Shown here: positions 1-8,449 of the stretch, in pieces
Numbering within the stretch: position 1 is the first letter of the stretch
Layout of the letters: each line of letters opens with the position of its first letter
Assembly: GCA_900538905.1 (NCBI GenBank)
Contig: UPZS01000004.1
Coordinates: 1 to 64,000, forward strand
DNA: 64,000 nt
From: an uncultured Sutterella sp.
GTDB lineage: Bacteria > Pseudomonadota > Gammaproteobacteria > Burkholderiales > Burkholderiaceae_F
Reading direction: 5' to 3'
Made by a program: the position numbers and the translations under genes
Notes under the pieces: generated by a model
What the model was told of the DNA's origin: nothing
The model's input: only the letters and a program-made list of their open reading frames with translations
Database searches by the model: none

Positions 1-18
1 AATTTGCTTTGGACAGAT

Positions 19-564
19 TCAATTTTCTTTTGCCAGAAAAGTCGCCCTCGTATCAGATTTTGTTTTGGACAGCAATGATTTGTAGTTGTGCAAATATGCG
101 CATGCGAAGGCATGCAGGTGATTTTTTGACACGGTATCAAGCATGTTTTCGAGAAATACTTTGTAGGACCATGCTTGATAACAGGGATGGTTGGTCTCTT
201 CAATACGATGCCCGGCCACGTTGGCCATCACGATTCCTGATTTTCCAGAAACGACCTCGGCCGTGGACCACTGCTTGAGCTCGATGATGACGAAGTTTGC
301 AGAACCATGAATATCGTGTCCCGTGATGATGAAGTCCACACGTCTGCTGGTGGATGGCAGACGGTATTCGATCAGAATGCCGCAGTCTCGAGGGAGGTTG
401 GCCATCATCAGCATGGTTTGCATGAACTGTAGGGAGTTGGACCAGGCTCGATATTGAGCGCTGTTTCGAGGAGCGTCAGAGCCCTCCAGTCCCATGAGAA
501 GATCCGGGATCGCAGGACTGTTTCGGTAAAAATGGTCCAGACTGTTCCGATAGACGATGGTCAT
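19..564 (-). CDS. Short DUF2075-like protein with PD-(D/E)xK-type nuclease core, probably truncated
   Basis: The 181-residue protein resembles the N-terminal domain of DUF2075 (Schlafen-like NTPase) proteins: a WSNSLQFM segment (41-48), EYRLP (66-70), RRVDFII (74-80), IELKQW (94-99) and AYLHNY (156-161). D77 followed by E94-x-K96 has the spacing of a PD-(D/E)xK nuclease core, which is an inference. Known DUF2075 proteins run to several hundred residues with a P-loop helicase part; here a TGA stops translation at residue 181, just inside the left edge, so the NTPase part is either lost or lies beyond the window in another frame. The start ATG overlaps the stop of the upstream MazG-like gene (ATGA), implying translational coupling. 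Function is unknown; a role in nucleic-acid processing or phage defence is possible. Confidence 0.55.
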   Translation of the reverse strand: MTIVYRNSLDHFYRNSPAIPDLLMGLEGSDAPRNSAQYRAWSNSLQFMQTMLMMANLPRDCGILIEYRLPSTSRRVDFIITGHDIHGSANFVIIELKQWSTAEVVSGKSGIVMANVAGHRIEETNHPCYQAWSYKVFLENMLDTVSKNHLHAFACAYLHNYKSLLSKTKSDTRATFLAKEN

Positions 565-944
565 GACGAGCGGGCGATTTGCTTGAGTTTGTCGTATTTG
601 GCGGAATTTCCGTAACTTTCTTTGACCGGGTATTTTGCGGCGTTGATTTGAATTTTTTCTCTTACCGCGGCGTCAAGGTCTAGTCCCAGACGATCCGCCA
701 GAAGCAGAGCGTAGATGACCACGTCGCTCAATTCTTCTTTCATGGCGGCAGTTTTGCCTGCTACCTCCGTATCTTCTCCGGACCATTGAAAACACTCAAG
801 CAGTTCGGCGGCCTCCAGGCTGAGGGAAATTGCTAAATCTTTTGGGTTGTGAAACTGCTTCCAGTTTCTCTCGTCGCGAAAGTCAAGAATGCGCTGAAGT
901 GTATCGGCACTGATGGTCGGCTTTGGGGAAAATTGCTCTGACAT
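561..944 (-). CDS. MazG-like nucleotide pyrophosphohydrolase
   Basis: This 127-residue protein matches the small all-alpha NTP pyrophosphohydrolases (MazG/dCTPase-like). The metal-binding signature is visible as E44-x-x-E47 in SLEAAELLE and E71-x-x-D74 in EELSD, the usual ExxE...ExxD arrangement. Such enzymes cleave (d)NTPs to the monophosphate and pyrophosphate, either to sanitise the nucleotide pool or, in some systems, to deplete nucleotides during phage infection. It is the first gene of a two-gene unit with the DUF2075-like protein, sharing the ATGA overlap. The exact substrate cannot be read from the sequence. Confidence 0.85.
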   Translation of the reverse strand: MSEQFSPKPTISADTLQRILDFRDERNWKQFHNPKDLAISLSLEAAELLECFQWSGEDTEVAGKTAAMKEELSDVVIYALLLADRLGLDLDAAVREKIQINAAKYPVKESYGNSAKYDKLKQIARSS

Positions 945-1203
945 GGATGCGTCTCTTGCGGCACGGCGTGTCGGGAAGGAGTCCTATAACGCTATGTTAG
1001 ACGACGAGCATAATCAATTTCCAAGGTAAATGCGCAGATGCAGGCAGACGGCAGAAAAGTCAGGAGTCAAAACCGCAAGTTAGCCAACAAAAGCATTAAA
1101 ACTGAAGCAGAGTATGGAAACAATGGTCTTGCTGGATTCGCTGAAGGCGCTTTCTGCAAATCTCTGCAAGCAAATTGCAGCCGGATTGTTCCTGCGGCAG
1201 AAA
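945..1203. other. Intergenic region without recognised gene
   Basis: About 260 bases lie between the MazG-like gene and the tRNA-Thr terminator. I find no convincing ORF and no promoter with both boxes in good spacing. The weak TTGATT and TTATAG boxes on the minus strand are 22 bases apart, which is too far. Confidence 0.5.
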
Positions 1204-1238
1204 ATGAAAAACCTCCAGCAATGTCCTGCTGGAGGTTG
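1204..1238 (-). terminator. Rho-independent terminator of tRNA-Thr
   Basis: Perfect 10-bp inverted repeat (1211-1220 with 1227-1236), loop of six bases, followed on the minus strand by a run of five T. It lies a few bases after the CCA end of the tRNA-Thr gene. Confidence 0.85.
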
Positions 1239-1243
1239 AAAAA

Positions 1244-1319
1244 TGGTGCCCCAAGACTGACTCGAACAGACGACCTACCGCTTACAAGGCGGTTGCTCTA
1301 CCAACTGAGCTATTGAGGC
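1244..1319 (-). tRNA. tRNA-Thr (anticodon TGT)
   Basis: A 76-nt cloverleaf is readable on the minus strand: acceptor GCCTCAA with TTGGGGC, D-stem GCTC/GAGC, anticodon stem ACCGC/GCGGT with loop CTTGTAA (anticodon TGT, reading ACA), T-loop TTCGAGT, and an encoded CCA end. The T-stem GTCTG/CAGTC contains one U-U mismatch at the 50:64 position; the other four pairs are good. A promoter lies upstream inside the end of sspB and a terminator follows directly, so it is a single-gene unit. Confidence 0.95.
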
Positions 1320-1330
1320 CAGAACAACGC

Positions 1331-1361
1331 ATTATACAGATGAATGTCAGACTTTCGTAAA
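1331..1361 (-). promoter_or_regulatory. Sigma70-type promoter of tRNA-Thr
   Basis: A perfect TATAAT -10 box (1331-1336, minus strand) stands 11 bases before the mature tRNA. A TTTACG -35-like box (1356-1361) lies 19 bases further upstream and overlaps the end of sspB. The spacing is slightly long. Confidence 0.6.
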
Positions 1362-1760
1362 CACAGGGAAGTCTGTTGGTTCATCTTTTTTGACTTTCTT
1401 TTCAGGCGTCGGTGTTACCGGGAAGTAGGTCACCAGATTGGTGTCTTCCTTCGGATAAACGGCGGCTACTCGGTTGAGCGGAATGTAGATGCTGCTGATG
1501 CTTTCGCCGAAGCGAGCCTGGAAGGAGATAGCTTCGTCGTCAATCACGAAATTGTTCACGGCTTCTTCTGAAATGCAAAAAACCATGGTGTTGTCGGGAT
1601 TGGCCAGATGGCGCGGCACGTCGCATGCATCATCAACTTCGACGAGCATGTAGGGCGTCTGTCCGCGGTTTTCGCACCAATTGACAATGGCCTCAATCAG
1701 ATGCGGGCGAAAATCCGGGCACTGCAGAGGCATGACGACCGTTTTATTGTTCAGAGCCAT
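1347..1760 (-). CDS. sspB: ClpXP protease specificity-enhancing factor SspB
   Basis: The 137-residue protein is an SspB-family adaptor. It dimerises, binds the ssrA tag on stalled translation products and hands them to ClpX. The N-terminal substrate-binding fold is recognisable from RPHLIEAIVNWCENRGQTPY, the conserved opening of this family, and ISFQARFG. A charged, proline-containing linker ends in a short C-terminal tail (DFPVFTKV) resembling the ClpX-docking peptide. It follows sspA after 20 bases in the same direction, the normal sspA-sspB order. Confidence 0.93.
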   Translation of the reverse strand: MALNNKTVVMPLQCPDFRPHLIEAIVNWCENRGQTPYMLVEVDDACDVPRHLANPDNTMVFCISEEAVNNFVIDDEAISFQARFGESISSIYIPLNRVAAVYPKEDTNLVTYFPVTPTPEKKVKKDEPTDFPVFTKV

Positions 1761-1780
1761 GATTGTCTCCTTGACGGAAA

Positions 1781-2386
1781 TTAACGGCGCATCACTTTTT
1801 CAGAAGGCGTCATCGAATCGATGAATGAGTTGCGGGCAAACACCGTTTCGGCGTATTTCAGCAGCGGAGCAGCGGAGCTCGGCAGATCGATGCCGTACAG
1901 CCCGAGGCGCCAAAGCAACGGGGCCAGCGTGATATCGAGCATCGTGAATTCGTCGCCCATCAAGTACTTGTGCTTCGAAAGAATCGGAGAGAGCTGGATG
2001 AGCTGTTCGCGAATCTGTGCGCGGGCGATCATTTTGCGCTTTTCGTCGGCGTCGCGCTTTTCAAGCAGACGCACGAAGCTAAAGAGTTCACGTTCGAACG
2101 TGTAGATGAAAAGACGTGCGCGCGCACGCATAATGGGATCCGCAGGCATCAGCTGCGGGTGCGGGAAGCGTTCGTCGATATACTCATTGATGATCGTGGA
2201 CTGATACAGCGTTAGATCGCGTTCCATCAGAATGGGCAGTTCGCCGTAGGGATTGAGTTTGGTGATCTCAGCGGGCGGGTTGTTCGGATCAACGTCAATC
2301 ACTTCAAAGTCGCCGCTCTTTTCATGGAGAACGAAGCGGCAGCGGTGCGAAAAGGGGCAGGTGGCGCCCGAGTACAAAACCATCAT
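1781..2386 (-). CDS. sspA: Stringent starvation protein A (GST-fold RNA polymerase-associated)
   Basis: This 201-residue glutathione-S-transferase-like protein has the SspA opening YSGATCPFSHRCRF in its thioredoxin-like domain, then an all-helical C-terminal domain. SspA proteins bind RNA polymerase and alter transcription in stationary phase and starvation; they generally lack transferase activity. In most betaproteobacteria this gene follows petABC (cytochrome bc1). Here it is preceded by the divergent mscL and no pet gene is present. Confidence 0.93.
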   Translation of the reverse strand: MMVLYSGATCPFSHRCRFVLHEKSGDFEVIDVDPNNPPAEITKLNPYGELPILMERDLTLYQSTIINEYIDERFPHPQLMPADPIMRARARLFIYTFERELFSFVRLLEKRDADEKRKMIARAQIREQLIQLSPILSKHKYLMGDEFTMLDITLAPLLWRLGLYGIDLPSSAAPLLKYAETVFARNSFIDSMTPSEKVMRR

Positions 2387-2558
2387 AAGTATCTGGAAAC
2401 CAAAAGAACGAAAAGGGGATAACTCAGTTCACTAGGGAAGCGAGTTTTGCGGAAATCAAAGAGGATAACATTTTACCTAACTCGTGCGGAAATCGCGAGA
2501 AATATCGCGTAAGATGCTGAATCTTAAGGAAAAATAAACCAAAGCAAGAGAGAGTAAC

Positions 2559-3047
2559 ATGCGCAAGTTTCTACAGGAATTTCAAGCTTTTATTTCTCGG
2601 GGAAATGTTCTGGATTTAGCCGTTGCCGTGATCATCGGCGCGGCGTTTTCGGCCATTGTCAACAGTTTGGTCAAAGATTTGATCAATCCGCTGTTGGGCT
2701 TTCTGGTCGGTAAGCCCGATTTCACAGGTCTTTTCATTGTGTTATCGGAACCGGCGGGTTACACGGGGCCACGCACGTATGAAGCTCTGACAGCTGCCGG
2801 CGCAACAGTGTTCGGATACGGCGCGTTTTTGACTGCCGTGGTGCATTTTTTGTTGCTAGCCTTCGTGATCTTTTGGCTTATCAAGGTAGTTACGGGTTTG
2901 CGCGGCCGTTTGGAGGCGCTTGCCAAAGCTGACAAGAAAAAGGCAGAGGAGGAAGCGGCGGCCAAGCCTCAAGTGACGCCCGAAGACATCGCGCTGCTGC
3001 GCGAAATTCGCGATCTATTGAAAGAGGCCTCTGCCAAGAAGTCCTGA
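2559..3047 (+). CDS. mscL: Large-conductance mechanosensitive channel MscL
   Basis: The 162-residue inner-membrane protein begins with the classic amphipathic N-terminus and first pore helix (FISRGNVLDLAVAVIIGAAF, about residues 12-31). After a periplasmic loop a second transmembrane helix follows at about 96-115 (HFLLLAFVIFWLIKVV). The C-terminus is a charged helical bundle. The channel opens under membrane tension to release solutes in osmotic downshock. A good Shine-Dalgarno (AGAGAG) precedes the ATG. The protein is slightly longer than E. coli MscL (136 aa) because of the loop and tail. Confidence 0.96.
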   Translation: MRKFLQEFQAFISRGNVLDLAVAVIIGAAFSAIVNSLVKDLINPLLGFLVGKPDFTGLFIVLSEPAGYTGPRTYEALTAAGATVFGYGAFLTAVVHFLLLAFVIFWLIKVVTGLRGRLEALAKADKKKAEEEAAAKPQVTPEDIALLREIRDLLKEASAKKS

Positions 3048-3078
3048 CAGAGGATCAGAGAGGTTGTCTGCGTGTTGA

Positions 3079-3819
3079 TCAAACGGGATTATCGATGTCG
3101 ATGAATGTGACGTCTATGTCCGTTTCAGTGGCAATTCGTTCCCCCAGAGCGCGCACGCCGAAGCGTTCGGTTGCGTGGTGCCCGCAAGCAAAGTAGGTGA
3201 TGCCGAGTTCTTTGGCCTGATGGAAGGTGCGCTCGCTCACTTCTCCCGAGATGAAGCAGTCGCAGCCGATCTCAGCGGCTTCTTCAATCATGTCCTGTGC
3301 GGCGCCGGTGCACCAGCCGATACGATGAATTTCGCCTTGTTGCGGACCCAAAACGAGAGGTTTGCGCTTTAAAAGCGATTCGAGTTGATTGGTGAGGTCG
3401 TTGACCGACACGGCGCCAGAGGTCGGCGCGGATAACCCATAGTCTCCGAAGCGTATGTCACTGGTTAGTCCGAGCGCTTTGCCAAGCAGTGCGTTGTTGC
3501 CGATTTCGGGGTGGTCGTCAAGCGGCAGGTGGTAACCGATCAAGTGCATGCCGCTTTCCAGTAGGCGCGCAATACGCCGATAACGAAGACCGGTAATGCG
3601 CGCTTCTTCCCCCTTCCAAAACCAACCGTGATGCACGAGAAGTGCGTCTGCGTCCTGTGCGGCAGCGGCCTCAATGAGGTCAAACGAGGCGGTCACGCCG
3701 GTGACTAGACGTTTGATATCGTGGCGCCCTTGGACCTGAAGACCGTTGGGAGCGTAGTCACGGTAGGAAGACGGATCGAGAATGCTGTCAAGCAGTTGAA
3801 TCAGTTTACGAATATGCAT
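3079..3819 (-). CDS. Nif3-like dinuclear metal centre protein (YbgI family)
   Basis: The 246-residue protein belongs to the Nif3/YbgI family, often annotated as a GTP cyclohydrolase I type 2 homologue. Metal ligands are visible in LVHHGWFWKG (61-70), HLPLDDH (97-103) and the C-terminal HHATERFG (about 217-224). Family members form toroidal hexamers with two metal ions per subunit; the biochemical role is unsettled. It converges with mscL. In related betaproteobacteria this gene lies near mscL and petABC-sspAB, so the neighbourhood is conserved apart from the missing pet genes. Confidence 0.9.
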   Translation of the reverse strand: MHIRKLIQLLDSILDPSSYRDYAPNGLQVQGRHDIKRLVTGVTASFDLIEAAAAQDADALLVHHGWFWKGEEARITGLRYRRIARLLESGMHLIGYHLPLDDHPEIGNNALLGKALGLTSDIRFGDYGLSAPTSGAVSVNDLTNQLESLLKRKPLVLGPQQGEIHRIGWCTGAAQDMIEEAAEIGCDCFISGEVSERTFHQAKELGITYFACGHHATERFGVRALGERIATETDIDVTFIDIDNPV

Positions 3820-3879
3820 GTCGGGACGAACCTTGACGAGCGCCCAGCGTGAGATTGCTGAGCGCTTGTGCGGATAGCG

Positions 3880-4521
3880 TTAAAGTTTGTGGAAGATGCG
3901 TTGTGCCGGCCAACGGGACTTCGGGCGAGCGGCATTATGGTCGTCGGATGCGCCATAGCCGAGTGCGACGGCATACTGGGCATGCATGCCTTTTTCGCGC
4001 AAGCCGAGGATTTCATCAACCTTGTCGGCGTCCCAGCCTTCGATCGGCGTTGACTGAATGCCGAGAGCGGCAGCCGTGTAAAGCAAAAAGCCCTGAGCGA
4101 TGTAGGATTGTTTTCCGGCCCAACACGCGATTTCGCCGGCATTGCGATATTTGCCGACGAAGAAGCGGCGACGTTAACCGTTGTCAACTTTGTAGGACGG
4201 ATCTTTGTAGCGGCCGTCGGCTTCTTCCTGATCGTCCAGTTCCTGCATATAGGATTCGTCCAGATCGGTGTGAATGGCGCAGACGATCAAACGGTCCGAA
4301 TCCGTCACGCGGCTGTGGTTGAAGTCGGCGATGGCAGGCAGAAGCTTTTCTTTGGCTTCTTTTGTGTCGGCAATGAAGAATTCCCAGGGCTGAGAATTGA
4401 CGGAAGAGGGAGCCAAGCGCAGAGATTCAAGCAGCAGATCGAAATCGGCATCGCTGATTTTGCGCGAAGCGTCGTATTTCTTGGTGGTATGGCGCTCTTG
4501 GAGCAACTTCAAAATTTCCAT
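3880..4521 (-). pseudogene. NfsB-like NAD(P)H nitroreductase interrupted by an in-frame TAA
   Basis: From ATG 4521 the frame encodes an oxygen-insensitive nitroreductase with the FMN-binding start (RHTTKKYDASRKISDADFD), APSSVNSQPW and DQEEADGRY. A TAA at 4174-4176 ends it after 115 residues. The same frame then continues without a shift as RRFFVGKYRNAGEIACW and on through STPIEGWD and the C-terminal PKSRWP to a TAA at 3880-3882. The total of 214 codons equals a full NfsB family member (217 aa in E. coli), so a single nonsense codon separates two halves. It may be a recent pseudogene, a readthrough case or a base error. It lies 63 bases after prmC on the same strand. Confidence 0.85.
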
Positions 4522-4584
4522 TTTCGACTCGTCCTTTCATAAGAAGACGGCGTTGGGCGCCGCAAACGTTCGAAAAACGGAACG

Positions 4585-5394
4585 CTAGCGCACGGCGCAG
4601 CAAAGCCGCGGATTATCTCCGAGGTCGCGCACGGTTCGTACGGATGCAAAGCCCGCTGACCGGAAAATTGCCGCGACCGATTCTCCCTGATTGTAGCCGT
4701 GCTCAACAATGATGCTGCCGTGTTCGCGGAGATGTTTGGGCGCATCAGCCGCCAGAATTCGAATGTCGTCCAGTCCGTCGGTGCCGGACGTGAGCGCGCT
4801 GATGGGTTCAAAGCGAAGTGCTTTGAGGTGTTCGTCGTTTTCTTCGATGTAAGGAGGATTGGAGACGATGAGATCGAATTTCTCGTCGGCAAAGGCGCTA
4901 AACCAGTTGCTTTCGACAAACATCACGCTTGCGCCGAGTGCTCTGGCATTGGCTTGGGCCACGGACAAAGCGGACGAGCTTTTGTCGCAAGCCCAAACTT
5001 GTGCCTTCGGGCATTCCAGTGCGAGAGTCACGGCAATGCAGCCGCTGCCGGTACCGAGATCAAGCACGCGGGGCGCTTCAAGATCCTTGAGAAATGCCAG
5101 AGCCTCTTCGATGAGCGTTTCGGTGTCCGGGCGCGGAATGAGCGTAGCGGGCGTGACGTGAAAGGGGCGCCCCCAGAATTCTTGCGTACCGACGATGTAT
5201 GGAATGGGTTCGCCTGTTTGAGCTCGCTCCAGGTAGGAAGCAAAGAGTGAAGTTTGGGCATCCGAGAGTGTGTATTCCGGATGTGTGATAAGAAATTCTT
5301 TAGGCTTGCAAATGACTGCGGCAAGCAACAGGCGCGCTTCCGAACGGGGCACGCGGCCTGCGGCCTGCAGAAGGCCTTGAGCGACCGTTGTCAC
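4585..5394 (-). CDS. prmC: Release factor glutamine methyltransferase PrmC (HemK)
   Basis: This 269-residue SAM-dependent enzyme methylates the glutamine of the GGQ motif in RF1 and RF2. Motif I is [15 protein letters not shown] in the middle of the protein, and the signature NPPYIEE that holds the target glutamine lies further on. An N-terminal helical domain precedes them. Its start overlaps the stop of prfA by four bases, so the methyltransferase and its substrate are translationally coupled, as in many proteobacteria. Confidence 0.96.
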   Translation of the reverse strand: MTTVAQGLLQAAGRVPRSEARLLLAAVICKPKEFLITHPEYTLSDAQTSLFASYLERAQTGEPIPYIVGTQEFWGRPFHVTPATLIPRPDTETLIEEALAFLKDLEAPRVLDLGTGSGCIAVTLALECPKAQVWACDKSSSALSVAQANARALGASVMFVESNWFSAFADEKFDLIVSNPPYIEENDEHLKALRFEPISALTSGTDGLDDIRILAADAPKHLREHGSIIVEHGYNQGESVAAIFRSAGFASVRTVRDLGDNPRLCCAVR

Positions 5395-6473
5395 GCGTTT
5401 TCTCCCATCGCGGCAAGCAGTTCGGCGCGATGTTCGTTTTGAAGTGCGGTCAGAATTTCATCAAGATCGCCATCCATGATCGCACCGAGCTTATAAAGCG
5501 TCAGATTGATGCGGTGATCTGTGACGCGGCCCTGCGGGTAGTTGTAAGTGCGAATGCGTTCGCTGCGGTCGCCGCTGCCGATTAAGCTCTTGCGAGTGCT
5601 TGCTTCTTCACTGCGGCGTTTTTCAACCTCCATGGCGTAGAGGCGGCTGGCCAGAACGCTCATGGCGCGTTCCTTGTTTTGGCGCTGGCTACGTTCGTCC
5701 TGACATTCGACTACAAGCCCTGTGGGCAAGTGCGTGATGCGGACGGCCGAGTCTGTTTTCTGCACGTGCTGGCCGCCGGCGCCGGAAGCGCGGTATACAT
5801 CAATGCGCAAATCCTGAGGGTTGATTTTGACGGCTTCCACTTCATCGGCTTCAGGCATGACGGCAACCGTACAGGCCGAAGTGTGCACGCGGCCCTGAGC
5901 TTCTGTTTCCGGCACGCGCTGCACGCGGTGGCCGCCAGACTCGAATTTCAGTCGGCTGTATGCACCTTCGCCGATGATTCGGCAGATGACTTCACGGTAG
6001 CCGCCGAGATCCGAGTCGCTTTTGCTCACGATTTCCACGCGCCAACCGCTGCGTTCCGCGTAGCGCATGTACATGCGCAGCAGATCGCCTGCAAATAACG
6101 CCGATTCTTCGCCGCCCGTGCCGGCACGGATTTCAAGGAATGTATTTTTGTTGTCGTCCGGGTCGCGCGGCAGGAGCAGGATTTGCAGGTCTTGTTCGAG
6201 TTCTTCGAGCTTTTTCTTGCCGGCGAGCATTTCTTCGCGGGCAAATTCGGCGACTTCGGGATCCTTGGCCATTTCTTCGGCCGTGGCGATGTCCTCAAGC
6301 GTCTGTTCATATTCCTTGGTCTTGAGAACAACCGGTTCGATTTCGGCGCGTTCGCGCGAAAGTTCCGTGAAGCGCTTCATATCGTCAGCCGCATCGGGTG
6401 CTGCGAGCATGGCATCGAGTTCTTCAAGACGACGGCAGAGACCGAGAAGCTTGGCGCGAATATTTTCTTTCAT
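5391..6473 (-). CDS. prfA: Peptide chain release factor 1
   Basis: The 360-residue protein is RF1, which terminates translation at UAA and UAG. The catalytic GGQ is at 233-235 within [19 protein letters not shown]. The stop-codon-reading PxT tripeptide is PET at 188-190. Length equals the family norm. Order hemA-prfA-prmC is conserved in proteobacteria; here 127 bases with a hairpin separate it from hemA, and prmC overlaps its end by four bases. Confidence 0.98.
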   Translation of the reverse strand: MKENIRAKLLGLCRRLEELDAMLAAPDAADDMKRFTELSRERAEIEPVVLKTKEYEQTLEDIATAEEMAKDPEVAEFAREEMLAGKKKLEELEQDLQILLLPRDPDDNKNTFLEIRAGTGGEESALFAGDLLRMYMRYAERSGWRVEIVSKSDSDLGGYREVICRIIGEGAYSRLKFESGGHRVQRVPETEAQGRVHTSACTVAVMPEADEVEAVKINPQDLRIDVYRASGAGGQHVQKTDSAVRITHLPTGLVVECQDERSQRQNKERAMSVLASRLYAMEVEKRRSEEASTRKSLIGSGDRSERIRTYNYPQGRVTDHRINLTLYKLGAIMDGDLDEILTALQNEHRAELLAAMGENA

Positions 6474-6536
6474 GACACAAAAAAGAACGGCCGGGTATTT
6501 CAGACGGCCTGGGAAAAATTCGAGAGAGGAAATCGC

Positions 6537-6573
6537 TAAAGAAAGCGGACGCGACTGAAATTGTACGCGTCCG
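6537..6573 (-). terminator. Possible terminator between hemA and prfA
   Basis: Minus-strand inverted repeat CGGACGCG...CGCGTCCG (6546-6553 with 6566-6573) followed by CTTTCTTT. The T run is interrupted, so termination may be partial, allowing some readthrough into prfA. Confidence 0.5.
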
Positions 6574-6600
6574 TTGCTTGCCTCTGAAAAGGAAGGAATC

Positions 6601-7884
6601 TTAGCGGGGACTAAAGAAGTGTCCGACGATCATCGTCATGTGTTCTCGCTCTTCGCTTGTGAGCCCTTCGGCATTACGAAGAAGCACAGTAGGATCGTGC
6701 AGGAGTTTATGCATGAAGGCTTTACCGAAGAGATCAATCACAACGGCAGGGTCTTCGCCTTTTTCAATCTGCTTAATTGCTTTGTGCGTGAGCTCTGCGC
6801 GGGTTTTTTCCGCACGATTTCTGATGCGGGCGATAGCGGGCACGGCTGCACGCATTTCCAACCACTTTTCGAAAGCCTGCACTCGCATAGAGATGATTAC
6901 TTCGGCTTTTACGACAGCGGCTTTGCGGCTTTCTTTCCCGGACTCAACGACGGCACCGAGTTCATCCATGCTGTAAACATAGACATCGTCAAGACGTGCT
7001 ACCTCGGCTTCCACGTCGCGAGGCACGGCCAGATCAACGATGCAAATCGGACGGTGGCGACGTTCCTTGACGGCGCGCTCAATCATACCCAGGCCAATGA
7101 TGGGAAGGGCGGAAGCCGTACACGACACAATGATGTCGAAGTTGCTGATCACCTGCGGCAGGTCTTGCAGCTTCATGGCTTTGCCGTTGTAACGTGCAGC
7201 GAGGTTCTGGCCGCGTTCGAGCGAACGGTTGGCCACGGTAATTGAGCGGGGATGCTGTGCCGAGAAGTGGGCGGCACAGAGTTCGATCATTTCGCCGGCG
7301 CCCACAAACAGCACGTTTGAGTCGGACAGGTTGCCGAACAGACGCAATGACAGACGCACGGCAGCTGCGGCAAGACTCACGGAGTTGGAGCCGATGGCCG
7401 TACTCGAGCGCACTTCTTTGGCAACGGTAAATGCATCTTGGAAGAGGTGGTTGAGCATCAATCCCAGACCTTTGACGTCGCGTGCGGTGGCGACGGCCTT
7501 TTTGAATTGGCCGACGATCTGGGTCTCGCCGAGTACCATCGAGTCGATGCCTGAGACCACACGGAAAACATGACGAGCTGCTTCGCTCTGTTCGTAGACG
7601 TAGACGTGCGGTTGCAGATCGGTAGTGCGCACACCCTTAAGTTCTTCGATGAGTTCAAGAACAGAGTCGGCAGCACGTTTGGGGTCGACCGCTGCGCAGT
7701 AGATTTCCGTGCGGTTGCAGGTCGACAGAATCATGGCTTCCGTGACACCGCCGGCATCCGCGGAGGCCAGACGGGTTTTGATGAGGGCGACGGTTTCTCC
7801 GGTATCTTCAGGGCCGAAGGCAACGCGCTCACGCACCGCAAGCGGCGCGGTCTTGTGGTTAAGGCCGAGACAAAGCAACTGCAT
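6601..7884 (-). CDS. hemA: Glutamyl-tRNA reductase
   Basis: The 427-residue enzyme reduces glutamyl-tRNA(Glu) to glutamate-1-semialdehyde with NADPH, the first step of C5 tetrapyrrole synthesis. [13 protein letters not shown] opens the protein. The catalytic cysteine is C56 in [21 protein letters not shown] follows, and the NADPH-binding VGAGEM motif lies near the middle. The C-terminal dimerisation helix is present. The ATG at 7884 has no clear Shine-Dalgarno. A TTG- or GTG-extended start was not favoured because the conserved N-terminus begins at this methionine. Confidence 0.97.
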   Translation of the reverse strand: MQLLCLGLNHKTAPLAVRERVAFGPEDTGETVALIKTRLASADAGGVTEAMILSTCNRTEIYCAAVDPKRAADSVLELIEELKGVRTTDLQPHVYVYEQSEAARHVFRVVSGIDSMVLGETQIVGQFKKAVATARDVKGLGLMLNHLFQDAFTVAKEVRSSTAIGSNSVSLAAAAVRLSLRLFGNLSDSNVLFVGAGEMIELCAAHFSAQHPRSITVANRSLERGQNLAARYNGKAMKLQDLPQVISNFDIIVSCTASALPIIGLGMIERAVKERRHRPICIVDLAVPRDVEAEVARLDDVYVYSMDELGAVVESGKESRKAAVVKAEVIISMRVQAFEKWLEMRAAVPAIARIRNRAEKTRAELTHKAIKQIEKGEDPAVVIDLFGKAFMHKLLHDPTVLLRNAEGLTSEEREHMTMIVGHFFSPR

Positions 7885-8049
7885 GGGGTCAATAACAACG
7901 AATTCGTCTGCCGATTGAGGGTGTGTTGTTCTTCTTCCCCCAGGGCGCGGTTCTTCGTATACGTCTACTGGTTGATCTTAAGATAGCGCGGATTATGCTT
8001 CAGAAATGTTTTGAAAAACTTAAGGCGGAGAGAAATTTCAGCCGGGCAC

Positions 8050-8078
8050 TTGCAAATTTCCAAATTAGCCTATATAGT
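8050..8078 (+). promoter_or_regulatory. Sigma70 promoter of tRNA-Phe
   Basis: TTGCAA (8050-8055) and TATAGT (8073-8078) are separated by 17 bases. The predicted start point is a few bases before the mature tRNA at 8093. Confidence 0.7.
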
Positions 8079-8092
8079 TTCGCTTCTCTGTT

Positions 8093-8168
8093 GGCCAGGT
8101 AGCTCAGTTGGTAGAGCAGCGGATTGAAAATCCGCGTGTCGGCGGTTCGATTCCGTCCCTGGCCACCA
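8093..8168 (+). tRNA. tRNA-Phe (anticodon GAA)
   Basis: A 76-nt cloverleaf: acceptor GGCCAGG with CCTGGCC, D-stem GCTC/GAGC, anticodon loop TTGAAAA with anticodon GAA, T-loop TTCGATT, and an encoded CCA. A promoter lies directly upstream and a terminator 12 bases downstream, so it forms a single-gene unit. Confidence 0.97.
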
Positions 8169-8180
8169 GTTCTGCTGAAG

Positions 8181-8204
8181 AACCACCCTCGCGGTGGTTT
8201 TTTT
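8181..8204 (+). terminator. Terminator of tRNA-Phe
   Basis: Stem AACCACC/GGTGGTT followed by a run of seven T, 12 bases after the tRNA CCA end. Confidence 0.85.
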
Positions 8205-8449
8205 GTATCTGCCGTCTTGAAGTGGTTTCGGATTTTTGGACACCAATAGGATCCAAAGCATGCAGATACCACAACACATCCGACAACAGGCCTGCGAAGG
8301 ACTTTTGCTTCTTGATTCCAAGAAGCGACTGACCAAGTCCACTTTCTTGCCTTTGTGACTGGCTTTCTTACCACAGGCGTTTGTTACCTCAAGACTGAAG
8401 AGATCCGAGCGCTAAACTCCTCCCTTGATTTCCTGTCGGAGGGTATTTC

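Noticed and set aside
1..75. Near-repeat of TTTGGACAG blocks at 8-16 and 65-73 at the left edge
   Set aside because: Only about 15 similar bases in A/T-rich coding DNA; too short to call a repeat.
1038..1316. 92-aa ORF ending in APRLTRTDDLPLTRRLLYQLSY
   Set aside because: It is a translation across the tRNA-Thr gene; this peptide is a well-known annotation artefact.
3801..4187. 128-aa minus ORF over the broken nitroreductase, considered as a frameshifted remainder
   Set aside because: The true second half continues in the original frame, so the lesion is a nonsense codon and this ORF is a shadow.
6499..6508. TTCAGACGGC, the reverse complement of the neisserial DNA uptake core GCCGTCTGAA
   Set aside because: I noticed only this one copy; uptake sequences occur many times per 10 kb in genomes that use them, so it is likely chance.
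8000..8374. Minus-strand ORF with GQGRNRTADTRIFNPLLYQLSYL
   Set aside because: Antisense translation of tRNA-Phe, a known artefact.
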